Positions 49,848 through 61,433 of a DNA stretch of 64,000 nucleotides are shown here, piece by piece. Position numbers and translations under genes: made by a program. Each line of letters starts with the position of its first letter. Within the stretch, counting starts at the first letter, position 1. The notes under the pieces are model-generated. The model did no database searches, was not told the DNA's origin, and saw only the letters and a program-made list of their open reading frames with translations. Source of the stretch: Larimichthys crocea (lineage: Eukaryota; Chordata; Actinopteri; Sciaenidae); contig NC_040032.1 in assembly GCF_000972845.2 (NCBI RefSeq), forward strand, positions 10,390,334-10,454,333. Direction: 5' to 3'.

Positions 49848-50020
49848 GTTCTGGTTGTGATGCTGACTGCAGCCATATTATACAATCTTGTAGTTTCACC
49901 AGAAGCAGCTTGCCGCTCCACTTTTGACAGAAGCCACAACGCCAACCACCTGCGTGAAGCACCAAACGGCACATCAAGCTGGCAGGAAGTCAATCCAGTC
50001 AGTTTTCAAAATAAAGCCCC
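49848..50020 (+). mobile_element. Dispersed element, copy 2 of a related pair
   Basis: Starts GTTCTGGTTGTGATGCT, has CCAGAAGCAGCTTGCCGCTC in the middle, and shares the exact 18-base block CAAGCTGGCAGGAAGTCA (49974-49991) and TTTTCAAAATAAAGCCCC with copy 1. It is shorter than copy 1 and diverged in the middle, so both look like old insertions of one family and not a recent local duplication. Confidence 0.7.
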
Positions 50021-53000
50021 CTGTGCAGACTTCACTTTGTCATCTTAAACATGTTACATACATATCAAAATAATTCATTTTGGACTTTCGGTTTCACGTG
50101 AAGCAGGAGTGGAAGAAGCTGCGTTTCTCTGACACATCGCTCCACCCAAGCTGCATTCAGATGGAGGCTTTCTCACTGTTAGACTGCATCACCTGACATT
50201 TTTTTGTCTTTGATATTTGAGCGTGAAATGGCACACTGTGGCAGAATATAACTCAGTCGACACCGCCACGAAAAGACAAAAAAGCAGGTGACAGCAGGTG
50301 AAATGACGAAACACATCGGCGTGTTAATCATACAGCATTTGGTGATAGCTGATAGCGTTCTGATATAACGGGGTAGAGCTGCTCAACTCTTTGGCATTGA
50401 GAGTGTGTGCAGGAGAAAGAACGAGAGAGAGAGGCAAGTGTGATGATCATCGAAGCAAAGACACCTTAGCGGTAAGACATTAATTTAACAGTGAATGTTC
50501 TGTGTGAGCTCCAGCTTGTCACACAATAAATACTACAGCTCCAGAAGCGAGCAGAGGCCCCACGCTTTGTTGACCAGCGGTTGAGCACAGTGACGGGCAA
50601 AGACCCCAAAGTTATGAGCAGTAAAAGAGCCTCCCCCTGTGTTTCTCCAGCAGTTTTCAGGCAGAAGTAGGAACAATAAACAGCATTTTGTAGCTGCAGC
50701 ACTTTGTTGCACAAGCCGTGCTGAAAATGCTGCATATCCTGAAGCATCCAGAAGCTGTGAGCTGTTCTTCACATCTATCTGTAATATGCTTCATTTTAAT
50801 TTAGCTATTTTAACTTAGAGTTCTGAATATTTTCCATCCACTGCAGGGACACGCAGACTTGTGCACGGCTGTATCTGATAACAATAGTGATTTATTTTAG
50901 GACAGACAGGCGGTTCTGTTATATTTCTTTAGTTTGTGTAAGGGAATATGACATTACCTTCTTATCCGGACAAGGGGGAAACCATAGTCCATGGTTTCTG
51001 AGGTTTTAGGGGTAATAAATCATTGTCATAACTTTGAGACAGGGGCTGTAATTAACATAAACAAACAAGAGCATCACTCAGAGCACTGGCAGGCTTCATG
51101 TGTATTTTACTGTATGTTGTGAGCCACACGGCCAGATATGGCCAGACATCAGCTGGGTTGGTTTACAGCACAAGAAAAAAAGGCAGGGAGCTGCTTCTTT
51201 AGCACAAACATGCATGGTATATGTTCATGATAATAATTTCTGCAGCTTTATTAGGTGTTTTTTTAATTAAGTGCATCAGAATTTTGTCAAATCTTTGTTC
51301 ATTTTTGTTTAAAACCCAACACACAGCATCGGTTCTGGACCTTGCAGGAGGTTTTGTCCACTGATGACGTTATCTGTCTTCCCTCTCCTCACTCGGCTGC
51401 ACAGTATCAGCTGTCTGCACACACACTAGCCCTCTAGACCATCCCCGTCTCCAATCTCAATGGCCAGAACAACAGCTTTCTCTTCATGGGTGGATCCAAT
51501 GAGCCTGAAGCACCGAGTGTAACCTGCCGCCATATCATAATCAATCCTTCACAGTGATAGCGGTGCCCGGGGTCATTTGGGATATGGAGTTCAGATAAAT
51601 GTAGGCTTTTACTTAGCCGAGAAAAAAAAAAGCAAACAACAAATGGTTCACCTCTCAAAGGGCAAGGCGTTGGCATATTGAAAACAGATCAAGAAATTAG
51701 TCATGTTCACAATATAAATGGTACTGCCAATTGTAAAGCTTCTGCTTGCCAGAGTGATTCACGAAGGAACAGCTGCTTCTCGGCTGCACCGGTTAAATGA
51801 GCAACACCGGCAGCTAGTAATCAAACAACTGGATTGTTTTTAATAGGCGCTGCAGCGGCGCATGCATCAAAACGTAGATATATTGACGAGATGCAGTGCT
51901 TAAGTGTTCGCAGTTAGCGAGAGATATTCTGAATTTATTGTAATGATTATTCATGTTGAAGGCATTACCTGATCCAGCTGTGTTAGAGGTGCATACTATA
52001 GAAAATATTGAAGTATCACAGCAAGGTCTGTTGGGTTTTTCCAATGCTATGAACACCACCTCCATCGTATTAGGGTGGAGAAAGGAATATGAAATAATGC
52101 ATGGCTAGATACCAGACAATATCACTTTCCATGCGATCTAGGTGAAGCAAATTGTTGCTTATTATCCGGCCTCTTCATGAATGTGGACCTCATTGCAGAT
52201 ATGATCAGCGGCACATGGACGGCCCTCGGCTCCGTGATACGGCGTGACTGACAGTTGTTAATCTGCAGGCGTGATAAGCTTCACTCGCGGTGTTACTTCA
52301 CTCCCATTGTGTGTCACTCATTTGGTTCTGCCTTTCACGTGCACCATTTGTCACTTCATTTGTATCCATCTTTGACAGATAAGGTAACAAATAAACAGAA
52401 TTTATAAAAAAACCACTAAACAAAGCCACCCACTTCTTTTGTATGTCTGTCGTGGCCTAGAAAGCTGCCTGCTGCCCGTCCCTGCAGCTGTCTGCTTCCC
52501 TTTGATTCTCCTAATAATGGAACATGCTGCTGTAAGACAGATAAATGCGCGGACTCTTCCCCGTCCTGCCATGTTTATTCTCTGGGAGTTTTGTTTACCC
52601 GCCCTAGATACCATTGCTCTTCTCTCTTGGCTTTTAGGTCCACTTAAGTCTGAATCGATGTTCATCAGCAGGGGCCAGGGGTGACTGTAGAGGGCTGACA
52701 ATTGTGCACTATTGATTAGCATCCACCCAGACTAATTTAAACTGCATATGGCATCATCAATACCTGGTACTGACCCAGATTCTGTATTACTATTCAGTAA
52801 GCGCCTGTCGTGGCGTGGTGGATAGGCGGAGTGTGCGAGGCAGCTGAATGCTGGGTAATTACAGCAGAGAGCTGTGGAATCCCTGACGATCCGATTTGCC
52901 AGCAGTCCTTTTGTTCGCTCGCTCGCTTGTTTGTTTGAACTCTTCCTCCATAATGGACCGGCGGGTAATGAGGTCATGATGTAAAACATAACAGCAGCGT

Positions 53001-54383
53001 TTATCTTTCTTTGATAGTGAGGTGGATAGTGAGGATATTTAAAATGTTTTGCATGAAAAAGTTTGGGGAATTAGTTTGTTAGTCTTCTTTTCAATTCTGG
53101 CACTTTCATGCATAATATTCACAGTGGACGGAGACTCAAAGACTGTTTTCTTGTGTGCGTATGCGTTTTAAACATTTGCCACCACAGCGGACATGAGTGC
53201 ATAATCCCAGACACTGCCACCTATGGGCAGACTTTTGTAAGTGCAACACAAATTCTCAAAACTAGATAACAAGAACCACTGAGAAGGAATATTCTGCCAG
53301 TCCTTCTATAGTAAGAACCTCATCCAGGTAATTAAGGTTTGGGAACATCAGGTGACAACTAAGTAGTAAAACAGTTGTTTGAATCTGATGTCTGATGTCC
53401 ACTAAATCTGACACCATGAGTTGCTGGTTATAGTACAACTACAGTACATGCTATTACTGCAACTTTGGAATTTCTAATTTTGCATTTAATATTTTTCTAT
53501 AGATAGAAAAATTCCTCTCTCATGGATGTGTAGTTGACCACAGAGCTACATTTTCTCTCCTAAATGCTCGATGGCAATTATCCGACTGAACGAGGCTGCA
53601 ATTCTCGACTCTACATTTCTCATAATCCTCTTTAAATGTTCCGCTGCCACTTATATGTTGTACTTTGCGCTGCCTTTAATGCCTCACTCATCCTTTTTTC
53701 TTCTTGCAGCCAAGTTCCTGGCTGACTTAAAGTTTGAAAGGTGCAGAGACCTTTCAATAATTACGAGGTCACAGTACTGATAACTGATAATGACTTCTAA
53801 AGGGATGCCAGCTATAATTAAGCCCTACTGTATTAATAGCTTGTACTTTACTTGCCTGAAAGTTCTCGCGGCTTCCTTTAAACGATCCTGTGGCAGTATC
53901 ATAGTCGCATTATTTAACTGCATTTATCTCTTCAAGGATTTTGAAGTATTTAATGAATTGCATGATTTTTTTTTTTTTTCAGATCTCAGCAGTCCCAGTG
54001 TTATTGTATGTATAATAATAAACTAAACAAATAAAATAGCTAAGGTTATTAGAGGTGATCACATTTGAAAAGATCTTTTTGCACAGGCGTTCTCTGAGTC
54101 AGTGCAGCAACACTTTAGACGTAATGCTTGATAAACGTTTTTGTTCAGTCCACATTCTGAGAGGACAGATGATGTGAATGTTCAGTGACTAAATATCAAG
54201 GTCTCCTGCCCTGTGTTTGAATAGCAGTGGATGAAAAGTGCTAACACGCAGATGAGAGTTTACATTTGAGGTGACATGCGGCATAATTAAATTTTACAAG
54301 ATTACATTTGATTAGCCCTTTGACATCAAAACAGCATAACATTTTCATCCCCCTGAAAAAAAAAACCATATGTGGTTGGCGAT
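50021..54383. other. Intronic stretch, no gene seen
   Basis: No coding feature or named repeat recognised. The 52090-52700 part is low in repeats and mixed in composition and could include conserved non-coding sequence. Frames at 52402-52722 (minus) and 52439-52684 (plus) overlap each other and have no domain. Confidence 0.55.
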
Positions 54384-55140
54384 GATATTCTATTTTAATG
54401 TTAATACACTGCTCTTAATGTGCAAAAGTTAAAGCACATTCAAACGTTCATTTAAATGCACATCCAGAGTACTTTTGACTTCTGTTTCTAAACCAGACTG
54501 TACCCTTGACTCGAGGAACATTTCTTTTTGCAGGCATGTTTTAAAATGCCGCCGGCAATCAAAAGTCTGAGTCCTGGCTTTAGATGTCCTTTGTCAGCAC
54601 TTTTATAACCAGTTCAAACAGACTGACGAAAACAGAAACAGTACACCGTCTTTCTTATTGTCTTTTTATATTCCACAAACATGCCATGACTGCCTGCTCC
54701 CAAAAAAAGCCATGTTACTATATTTTTTAAAATTACTTTGCATGCGAAGCCAATAAAGTGCAGACCTCTTGAGGACCAGTGGAGGATCTTATTCTTAAAG
54801 GACAAGTGTGCTGTGGATGTAGTGGCATCTAGTGGAGTTGATGATCCCTCATTTCACCCTCTTTCCTGGTGTGTAAGAGAAACTATAGCGGCCACGAAAC
54901 ATGCAACAAACGTGAAAGTCCCATCAAGGGCCAATGTTTATTTTGTCAGTTCTGGGGCTACTAGTTATTCTAAGGTAATAAAAACATGAAAATATATATG
55001 TATTCTATAAGTAGAGCCTCCGCCTTTAAGAGAAAAGAAGAATATAACAGTGAGTTGGATATTTGGTGGAACATTTTGTTTTTCAAACTGTCTCCCCTAT
55101 AAACAGCCTACGCATATCGCTGTTGAATCAGCAAGAAAAC
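54384..55140 (+). repeat. Local tandem duplication, copy A (interrupted)
   Basis: Its left block (about 54384-54540: AATGTTAATACACTGC, CATTTAAATGCACATC, CCCTTGACTC, GAACATTT) and right block (about 55035-55140: GGTGGAACATTTTGTTTT, AACTGTCTCCCC, CCTACGC, AATCAGCA) match, in order, the sequence at 55261-55509. About 500 bases that are absent from copy B separate the blocks, including a MITE at about 54795-55030. Confidence 0.8.
54795..55030. mobile_element. MITE of the 8189 family (copy 2, opposite orientation, diverged)
   Basis: The left end TTAAAGGACAAGTGTG, the segment TAGTGGCATCTAGTGGAGTT, GAGAAACTATAGCGGCCACG, and a right end near CCTTTAAG correspond to the family seen at 8189-8453 and 56289-56499. 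The right terminal repeat is degraded. The element sits inside copy A of the local duplication. Confidence 0.65.
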
Positions 55141-55260
55141 AAGAATATATCATACATTATATAATATATACATATGTTTACATCACGTCCATAATGTTTT
55201 ATGACTGTTGATATAGTCGATAAGAAAGCATGGTCTACATTGACAGTCCTCCCTGTAGCA

Positions 55261-55509
55261 GATTCTATTATAATGTTAATACACTGCGCTTGATGTGCAA
55301 AGTTAAAGCCCATTAAAAGCCTCATTTAAATGCACATCAAAAGACTGTGCCCTTGACTCCAATGAACATTTTCAAGCATATAACAAAATAATCTAACAGC
55401 GAGTTGCATTTGGTGGAACATTTTGTTTTCAGACTGTCTCCCCACTAAACAGATGTACTGTAGGTGAAGGCAAAGCCTACGCGTATCACTGTGAAATCAG
55501 CAGGAAACC
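55261..55509 (+). repeat. Local tandem duplication, copy B (compact)
   Basis: This copy carries both blocks of copy A side by side: AATGTTAATACACTGC through GAACATTTTCAAGCATA, then GGTGGAACATTTTGTTTT, GACTGTCTCCCC, CCTACGCGTATC and AATCAGCAGG. It has about 20 extra bases (around ATGTACTGTAGGTGAAGG) missing from copy A. Copy B probably keeps the older arrangement. Confidence 0.8.
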
Positions 55510-56288
55510 AGCACTGGGTTTTTGTTATGGACGTGAAATAACTGTCCACAACAGACCACTTTTCTGTTCAACTGTAACTGCACTGAAGCCTTTTGTTCAT
55601 GGTGTTCTTATTCTCCTCACTGAGGGAAAAATGCGCTTTCCAAATATAAACTAATAACAAATCTTCCTGTCTTCATCTTAAACTCTAGATCACTGGAACA
55701 CAGCTTTCCCCTTGCATCAGTGCGATCCGTCTCCATTAAAGGGTGCTGCTGTACTATCAAAAGGCAAAGAGGGCTTTGTGTTAATGTGTCATGCTTTGTT
55801 CCATTAGAGTAATGTTTTCATTTTGTGGCCCGGGTTTAGTGGAAACAGGTAGTGTATGTATCTCTCTCAGATCAGGGAGGTTTCAAAGCCTGAATGGTGA
55901 CGGGACGTTTTAAACCCGAGTAACATAAAAACAGTTTATAGTACAACATGAAAGGGGTACATGTGAACAGATGTTTAACTCCTATTATTATTATTTGTGT
56001 TACTCTTGGGGGGATAATCTACAGTTCAGTACATACATGTATAAGTGTAGTATGTTATAATACATTAGTATATATAAGTATAATATTACAATGGCTACAA
56101 CTTGGGCATCTTTCTTAGCCCTCCATTTGATTACAGTGGGCCACATTGTCACCATTAAAAGTAAGATGAATTTGCTAATAGCAGCTCCCATTGGCAGTTT
56201 ACCCAAGGATGTCCATCAGCGAATGACTTCATGACTGAAGAGAACTTAAAAACCTGATGTGATTCGCTGTGGCAAGCTCAGGCAAGTT

Positions 56289-56499
56289 ATAATGGTCCAA
56301 TGTCAAAGATTTGGGGCCTTGAATATAATAACTATGTTTTCATACATGTATAATCACCTGAAAATAAGAATCTTTTTACTCTTATTACTTTAATATCTAC
56401 AGTGGGAGCGGCTCCTCTGTTTCTACAGAAACATGAGGAGATCGCAATGCAGCGATTGCACCATTAGATACAACTAAATCCTACACACTGGACCTTTAA
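56289..56499. mobile_element. MITE of the 8189 family (copy 3)
   Basis: The left end ATAATGGTCCAATGTCAAAGA and the well-preserved right end CTAAATCCTACACACTGGACCTTTAA (last base 56499) form imperfect inverted repeats. The interior ATAACTATGTTTTCATACA, TATAATCACCTGAAAATAAG and ATCTACAGTGGGAGCGG match the same teleost family. An internal deletion makes it shorter than the usual element. Confidence 0.8.
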
Positions 56500-57166
56500 G
56501 GAATGCCGTATTATGATTTTTTTTTTAATGGCAGCATTTATGATTAATCTACATAGACAGTGATATCCTCCGTAAGTCACACTGACAGTAAGTAGAACTA
56601 ACCCCCTGTTGTTTTTAAAGCTCTGACATGTTGCTGCACCTGTCACCTCACACGTCTTTGTTCTCCCCTCTTCACCTCGTCTCAGCTGTCTCAGTTTGAT
56701 AAGTTCTGTCGCGCCGATTTGGCTTGGAATAAAAAATGAATAAATACATTTTTCATCATCTTTTCTATTTAAATTGAGAGACAAAAATCTTTATCTCAGT
56801 GTCTAACTCTGTCTGGTAAACAGAATCACCCCTCTCTGGAAATGGTTCCTTCCAGCCTGGAGTGCTTGCTTTGTGTTATATACAGTCAGCATTCAGCAGG
56901 CCGAATGTTTTAAACCACACCATGAAAACAGTCTGAATCTGGCAATTACTTCATCTTCAGAAAGAGTGACCTACTGTACAGCCCCGTGTGCCACTTTAGC
57001 TCCCATGTTAATCTCCATGTAATCATTAATATCATGCCAATGTTGCTTTACACTCTGCTTTTGAAATTGGTACGGACTATTTTGTTCTGTTAAACGGCTG
57101 AGAAAGTCTTTGGACAATTAAGGGAAATATACAGAAAAGAATTGAACTCCATCCATTTTTCTACTA

Positions 57167-57449
57167 CAGTGGTCCCTCGTTTTTCGCGGGGGATACGTTC
57201 TAAAAATAACCCGCAATAAACAAAATCTGCGAAGTAAGTTTTACAATTATTATACATGTTTTAACGACACACTTTTATACACATTTTTACACGCATTTTG
57301 TACAGTACTCCCTTAAACAGGACGCAGAACACAATGCGCATTCATACTGTACAGTACGCTGTAAAAAAAAGCATGCAAAATTACACTAAAAAAATCCGCG
57401 AAACAGCGAGTCCGCGAAAAGTTATCCGCGATATAGCGAGGGACGACTG
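57167..57449. mobile_element. pogo/Tigger-like MITE
   Basis: The left end CAGTGGTCCCTCGTTTTTCG and the right end CGCGATATAGCGAGGGACGACTG are inverted repeats, and TA flanks both ends (57165-57166 and 57450-57451). The CCCTCG...CGCGG termini and TA target site fit pogo/Tigger members of the Tc1-mariner superfamily. Length is 283 bp and there is no transposase ORF. The interior has matching CCCGCAATAAACAAAATCTG and AAATCCGCGAAACAGCGAG blocks. Confidence 0.8.
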
Positions 57450-57451
57450 TA

Positions 57452-58832
57452 CTAATAAAAAAAATCTTGTTGAATGACCCTAAAAGAAACCAAATATATT
57501 TTTATAGTCTAATGTTTTACTTCCTCTGCGATGTGTGACACAGATAAGCACATAAATCATATTAATATTCCACTTTCTTTCAGCATGAAATCTTGCCTGC
57601 AGTCATGCCCTGCTGCGTTCTCCCCACTGTGAAGGACACACACTGGTACTTGAAATGAGTATGCGGCCTTTGCCCTTCTGTCTCCTCAACCCCGGTGATT
57701 TCTAAATGGAAATCATCAGACCTCGGATACATCCGTGCAAGACCCTCTGACCCTGACACCTGACCTGTGTGAGCAAATTAAGACGTCCGATTTGTGAGAA
57801 ACTAAAGCTAATTTTGATAAACGGATCTCCGAACCAGTTTAATGAAAGTCGGGCTTCACATGGATTTCTTTTGGTTTTTGCTCCGAACGTATTGCGTGTG
57901 AACTTCTTGCGTTAAAGTCTCTGAAATACACTTTCTTCACGCGTTGTAGGCTTTTTTTGAGGGCAAGAAACTTTTCAAGGCCAGAGATTTAGCAGTGGAG
58001 TTAGTTAACCTTGTCCAGAGTCAGTCCTTTCCCACTCTTCCACGCAGGCCTTAAGTGATGGGCCTCTCATAGCAGCCAATTAGGCTGTGTCATTTCTCGA
58101 GGTGTACAGCCCCCCAGTTTGATAGATCATGCACCAGAAGCATGTGGAGGGAAAGGCAGCCAAGCATGCTCTTAGGTCAGCTCCATCCAACGTACACCAT
58201 CTCCAGTATCAGTCAGCCAAGGTTGTGTGATCAATGGGGAGGAAACAGTGTAGCTATTATTTATAGGATCACCAGGCCATTATACCCAACTATCCACTTA
58301 GCCTTTGCCACTGACTGTTTCTGTGAGCCAGACTAGAGAGAATTGGAGATTGAGGATGGCTAGCCAGCCCATATTGCAGGAATCATTCTTTTCATTTATC
58401 TCCATCCACACTAAATTTACTCTGGGCTCCGGTGCCTATGATACAGCAAACCCGCCCGAAATTTGAGGCACATTGCACATCATTTACAAACCACAGCCAC
58501 TGACGTAGAACCAACATTTCTTATACAGTGAAAACAGCGATGGTCAAGGGCGCTCCCATGTCGTCAAATATAAAGTTTGGTCAGTGGCTTCAAACTATGA
58601 CGCTATAAGTACCCGTGTAACATTATTGCCGGATGCTCCTGTTTAGTGGAATGTTTTGAGGTGCTATGAAAAATGAGATTATGTAGCACCAAGAGGAGAA
58701 AATCCACATAAGAAGGCGACTGAACTGGACAGATCGGTCAAACGAACAAGACCTTACCTCACAAAGTCAACACTGACTTCTTTTTAACTTATTATGCCTA
58801 AGTATGGTTTATAGGCTTACAAATGTGAAGTA
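57452..58832. other. Intronic stretch, no gene seen
   Basis: No coding similarity, RNA gene or named repeat was recognised. Confidence 0.55.
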
Positions 58833-58920
58833 ACAATAATAATGAAGTTTATTTTGTATAGCACCTTGCAGGAGCAAGGTCACAAAGAGCTTTACAGGTG
58901 ACAATTGTTAAAAATAAAAC
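58833..58920. repeat. Fragment of a dispersed repeat with a TTTATTTTGTATAGCACC block
   Basis: AATAATAATGAAGTTTATTTTGTATAGCACC followed by CACAAAGAGCTTTACAGG resembles a widespread fish repeat end (TTTATTTGTATAGCAC...CAAAGTGCTTTACA). It is short and diverged; the full element is not present. Confidence 0.5.
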
Positions 58921-61117
58921 CATAGTACAATAATAATATAAAAAAAGAACGAACAAAGAATGAAACACAACAGAACTTTAAAAAGGTGGTTCAATCCAAA
59001 CCAAACGGATTTGTTCCTAAACCTAATCAAACCTACACTAGAGGATGCAAACTCCAGAGAAAGGCATGGAGATCCTGAGAGGTAAAATAAGAAAACCATC
59101 AGTCCTCGTAAAAACATCTCCTGTAATTAGTTTTTCATACGCATAGGCACATTTCTCAACCCCCTTTTTTCCCCTAATAGCACATAAAATTGGAGTACAG
59201 TACAATAATACCTGCAGCGATAATGGGATAGTGCAGTAAATATCCTGAAGGAGTGAGTGCAATGGGGCTACGTGACCTTTCAAAGGGCTATAACCGAGCC
59301 CGACTCTTTTTGTTGTAAGCAGATGCATCATCTCCTTTCTGTGTTTCTAATGGCCCCTTTTAATTATTAATGATGATTGAATCCAAGCTGCCGTCTCAAC
59401 TAAAGCTCGTACCGGGCTATTTCTTTGTCAGATCTTTGCTGCTCAGACCGCCAGAGAGGATCAATATGTCCTTTGAGTGCATTTTAAGTGCAACATGATG
59501 TCACAGTGAAACAAAGTATGGCTTGATTCTCCTCTGCACGTGTAGCACTGATGACGTGGAGTGAGAGGTGACTGTCGCTGCTCAAGAAGTGAGTCAGCCT
59601 TCTTGTCATGATTGCATGTCATGATTACAGCTTTTACAGCTCGTGTGAAAAGACGACAAACTGTGGAACATTCTGGATTAAACCATCTCCTCACTCATGT
59701 GTTGATGTTTGCAGAAGCTTTATTTAGTTTAGGTGAGGCCGTAAAACATCTCTTTAGCGTATATACTGTAAAAGCTTTTTCTCTCTGTTCTTGTAAATGA
59801 ATACATAAACATGGCATGGTCAGTGCTGCTTAATTAATTCATAATAAGGAGTTTTGCTTTTGTTCTGGAGTAAACATATTGCTACAGTAGGACAATGTTT
59901 CTATTTCTGTAATATACATTAATCCTTTATGCGGTGTTTTCATACAGACTGTGGAAAAATAATTCCACATCTTTCAGAACTTTTGGTGAATGCACGTAGA
60001 GCCGAGGACAAAACTATATCAGCAGTCACAGTTGAGGTAAATGCTGTTTGGCGTGTGCTCTTGACAGATGACCCGGGCCATGAGGAAACTCTGAAGGTCT
60101 AAAATGCCCCTGCATGACATGTGAGCTGTACTGTGCTTCATTTTTTTTTCCCAGCTCCACAACCTTCCTTGAACTCTGTGACTTAATAAGTTGATGAAAG
60201 GCTGCTGGGTATTATTTGCAAAAGGCACCTTCATTTGTACGTGTCTGTGCAGCCGTCCAGCGATTCGACTGGTTTTCCTCTAGTTAAGTGTTCAGATTCA
60301 GATTTTTCCATTATTTATAGTTTTCAGACCATTTTTCTTTTTGACTTTCAATGTTTTTATGAATATAGCTGAATGACATTAAATATGCATTGGCTGGTAG
60401 CTTATGTCCTGCTATTTGTTGCAAAAGAGACAGACAACACTTAAGTTTGACAAGTGATGATACTAAAGCAAACATTCTGCTGCTGGGAGTAGTTTTACTA
60501 TGGATGTAATATATCTAAAACCAATAAAACTGTCATATGTGAGACTTATCCCCCCTGTGTAACACACTGTATGCTATTAGTTGTGAATATGGAACGCAGC
60601 TTATATGGCTAACTGGACCAATCACTACAAAAACAAGAAGATAAATGGATCGGATGGATAGAAAATATACATAGCAATGAACCACAAATGTATTGCAAAG
60701 CAACATTTTGAGTGTTTGGTTTAAAGGTAGAGAATTTGTAGTTTCTTTCACATTTTTACCCTTTTTGTTTGGCCTCTGTTTGGCAAATAGAGCTTTGGAG
60801 ACACGAAACAGCAGAACTCAATAATTTAATCATGATGGTGTTTTGTAAAGAGTCAAACTTTGTCAGGTCTGTCCACAACACGATGAGAAACAACTTTTTG
60901 CTCATCGTTTTTTTTGCAGACATATAGTTTAAGCACCTAACAGGTAGTCTGGCTTCCTTGTTTGCCTTCTCGAAGCAATCTCCTCTTTTGTCTTGTAAAT
61001 ATGAAAAAGTATCAGAGAGCTCTGGCTGCCCACAGATGGCTACAATAACAACAGTGGATGTCTGCACCTCCGCCTCAGCAGCCAAGTTGAGGATCTAGAG
61101 TTAAGATGATTCCACCT

Positions 61118-61138
61118 ACAGAACAGAACAGAACAGAA
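61118..61138. repeat. (CAGAA)n short tandem repeat
   Basis: Four units of CAGAA in tandem. Confidence 0.8.
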
Positions 61139-61406
61139 TCCGGCCTGACTCCGGCTGCTGATTCCTCAAGAAGCTCTGCCTCGTCCTGCAGCCTGCCCGG
61201 GCTTCAACATTCTCACACTGTAATTCTGGTCGTATCTTCTCTCATGAGTGACTTGGTCACCAATTGGGACAAGAGCTCCACAGTGCTGGTGTCTTAATTC
61301 CAGTGAGAAAAATCTGAATAAGCTCCAACAGATATGGGCAGAATATCCTAAATCAAGTTCACTCCACTCACTATCAAATAAACAAAATAAAGTCATATTT
61401 TGTAGT

Positions 61407-61433
61407 CATTCCTTGGATCATTCCTTGGATCAT
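61407..61433. repeat. 12-base direct duplication
   Basis: CATTCCTTGGAT occurs twice in tandem, followed by CAT. Confidence 0.85.
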
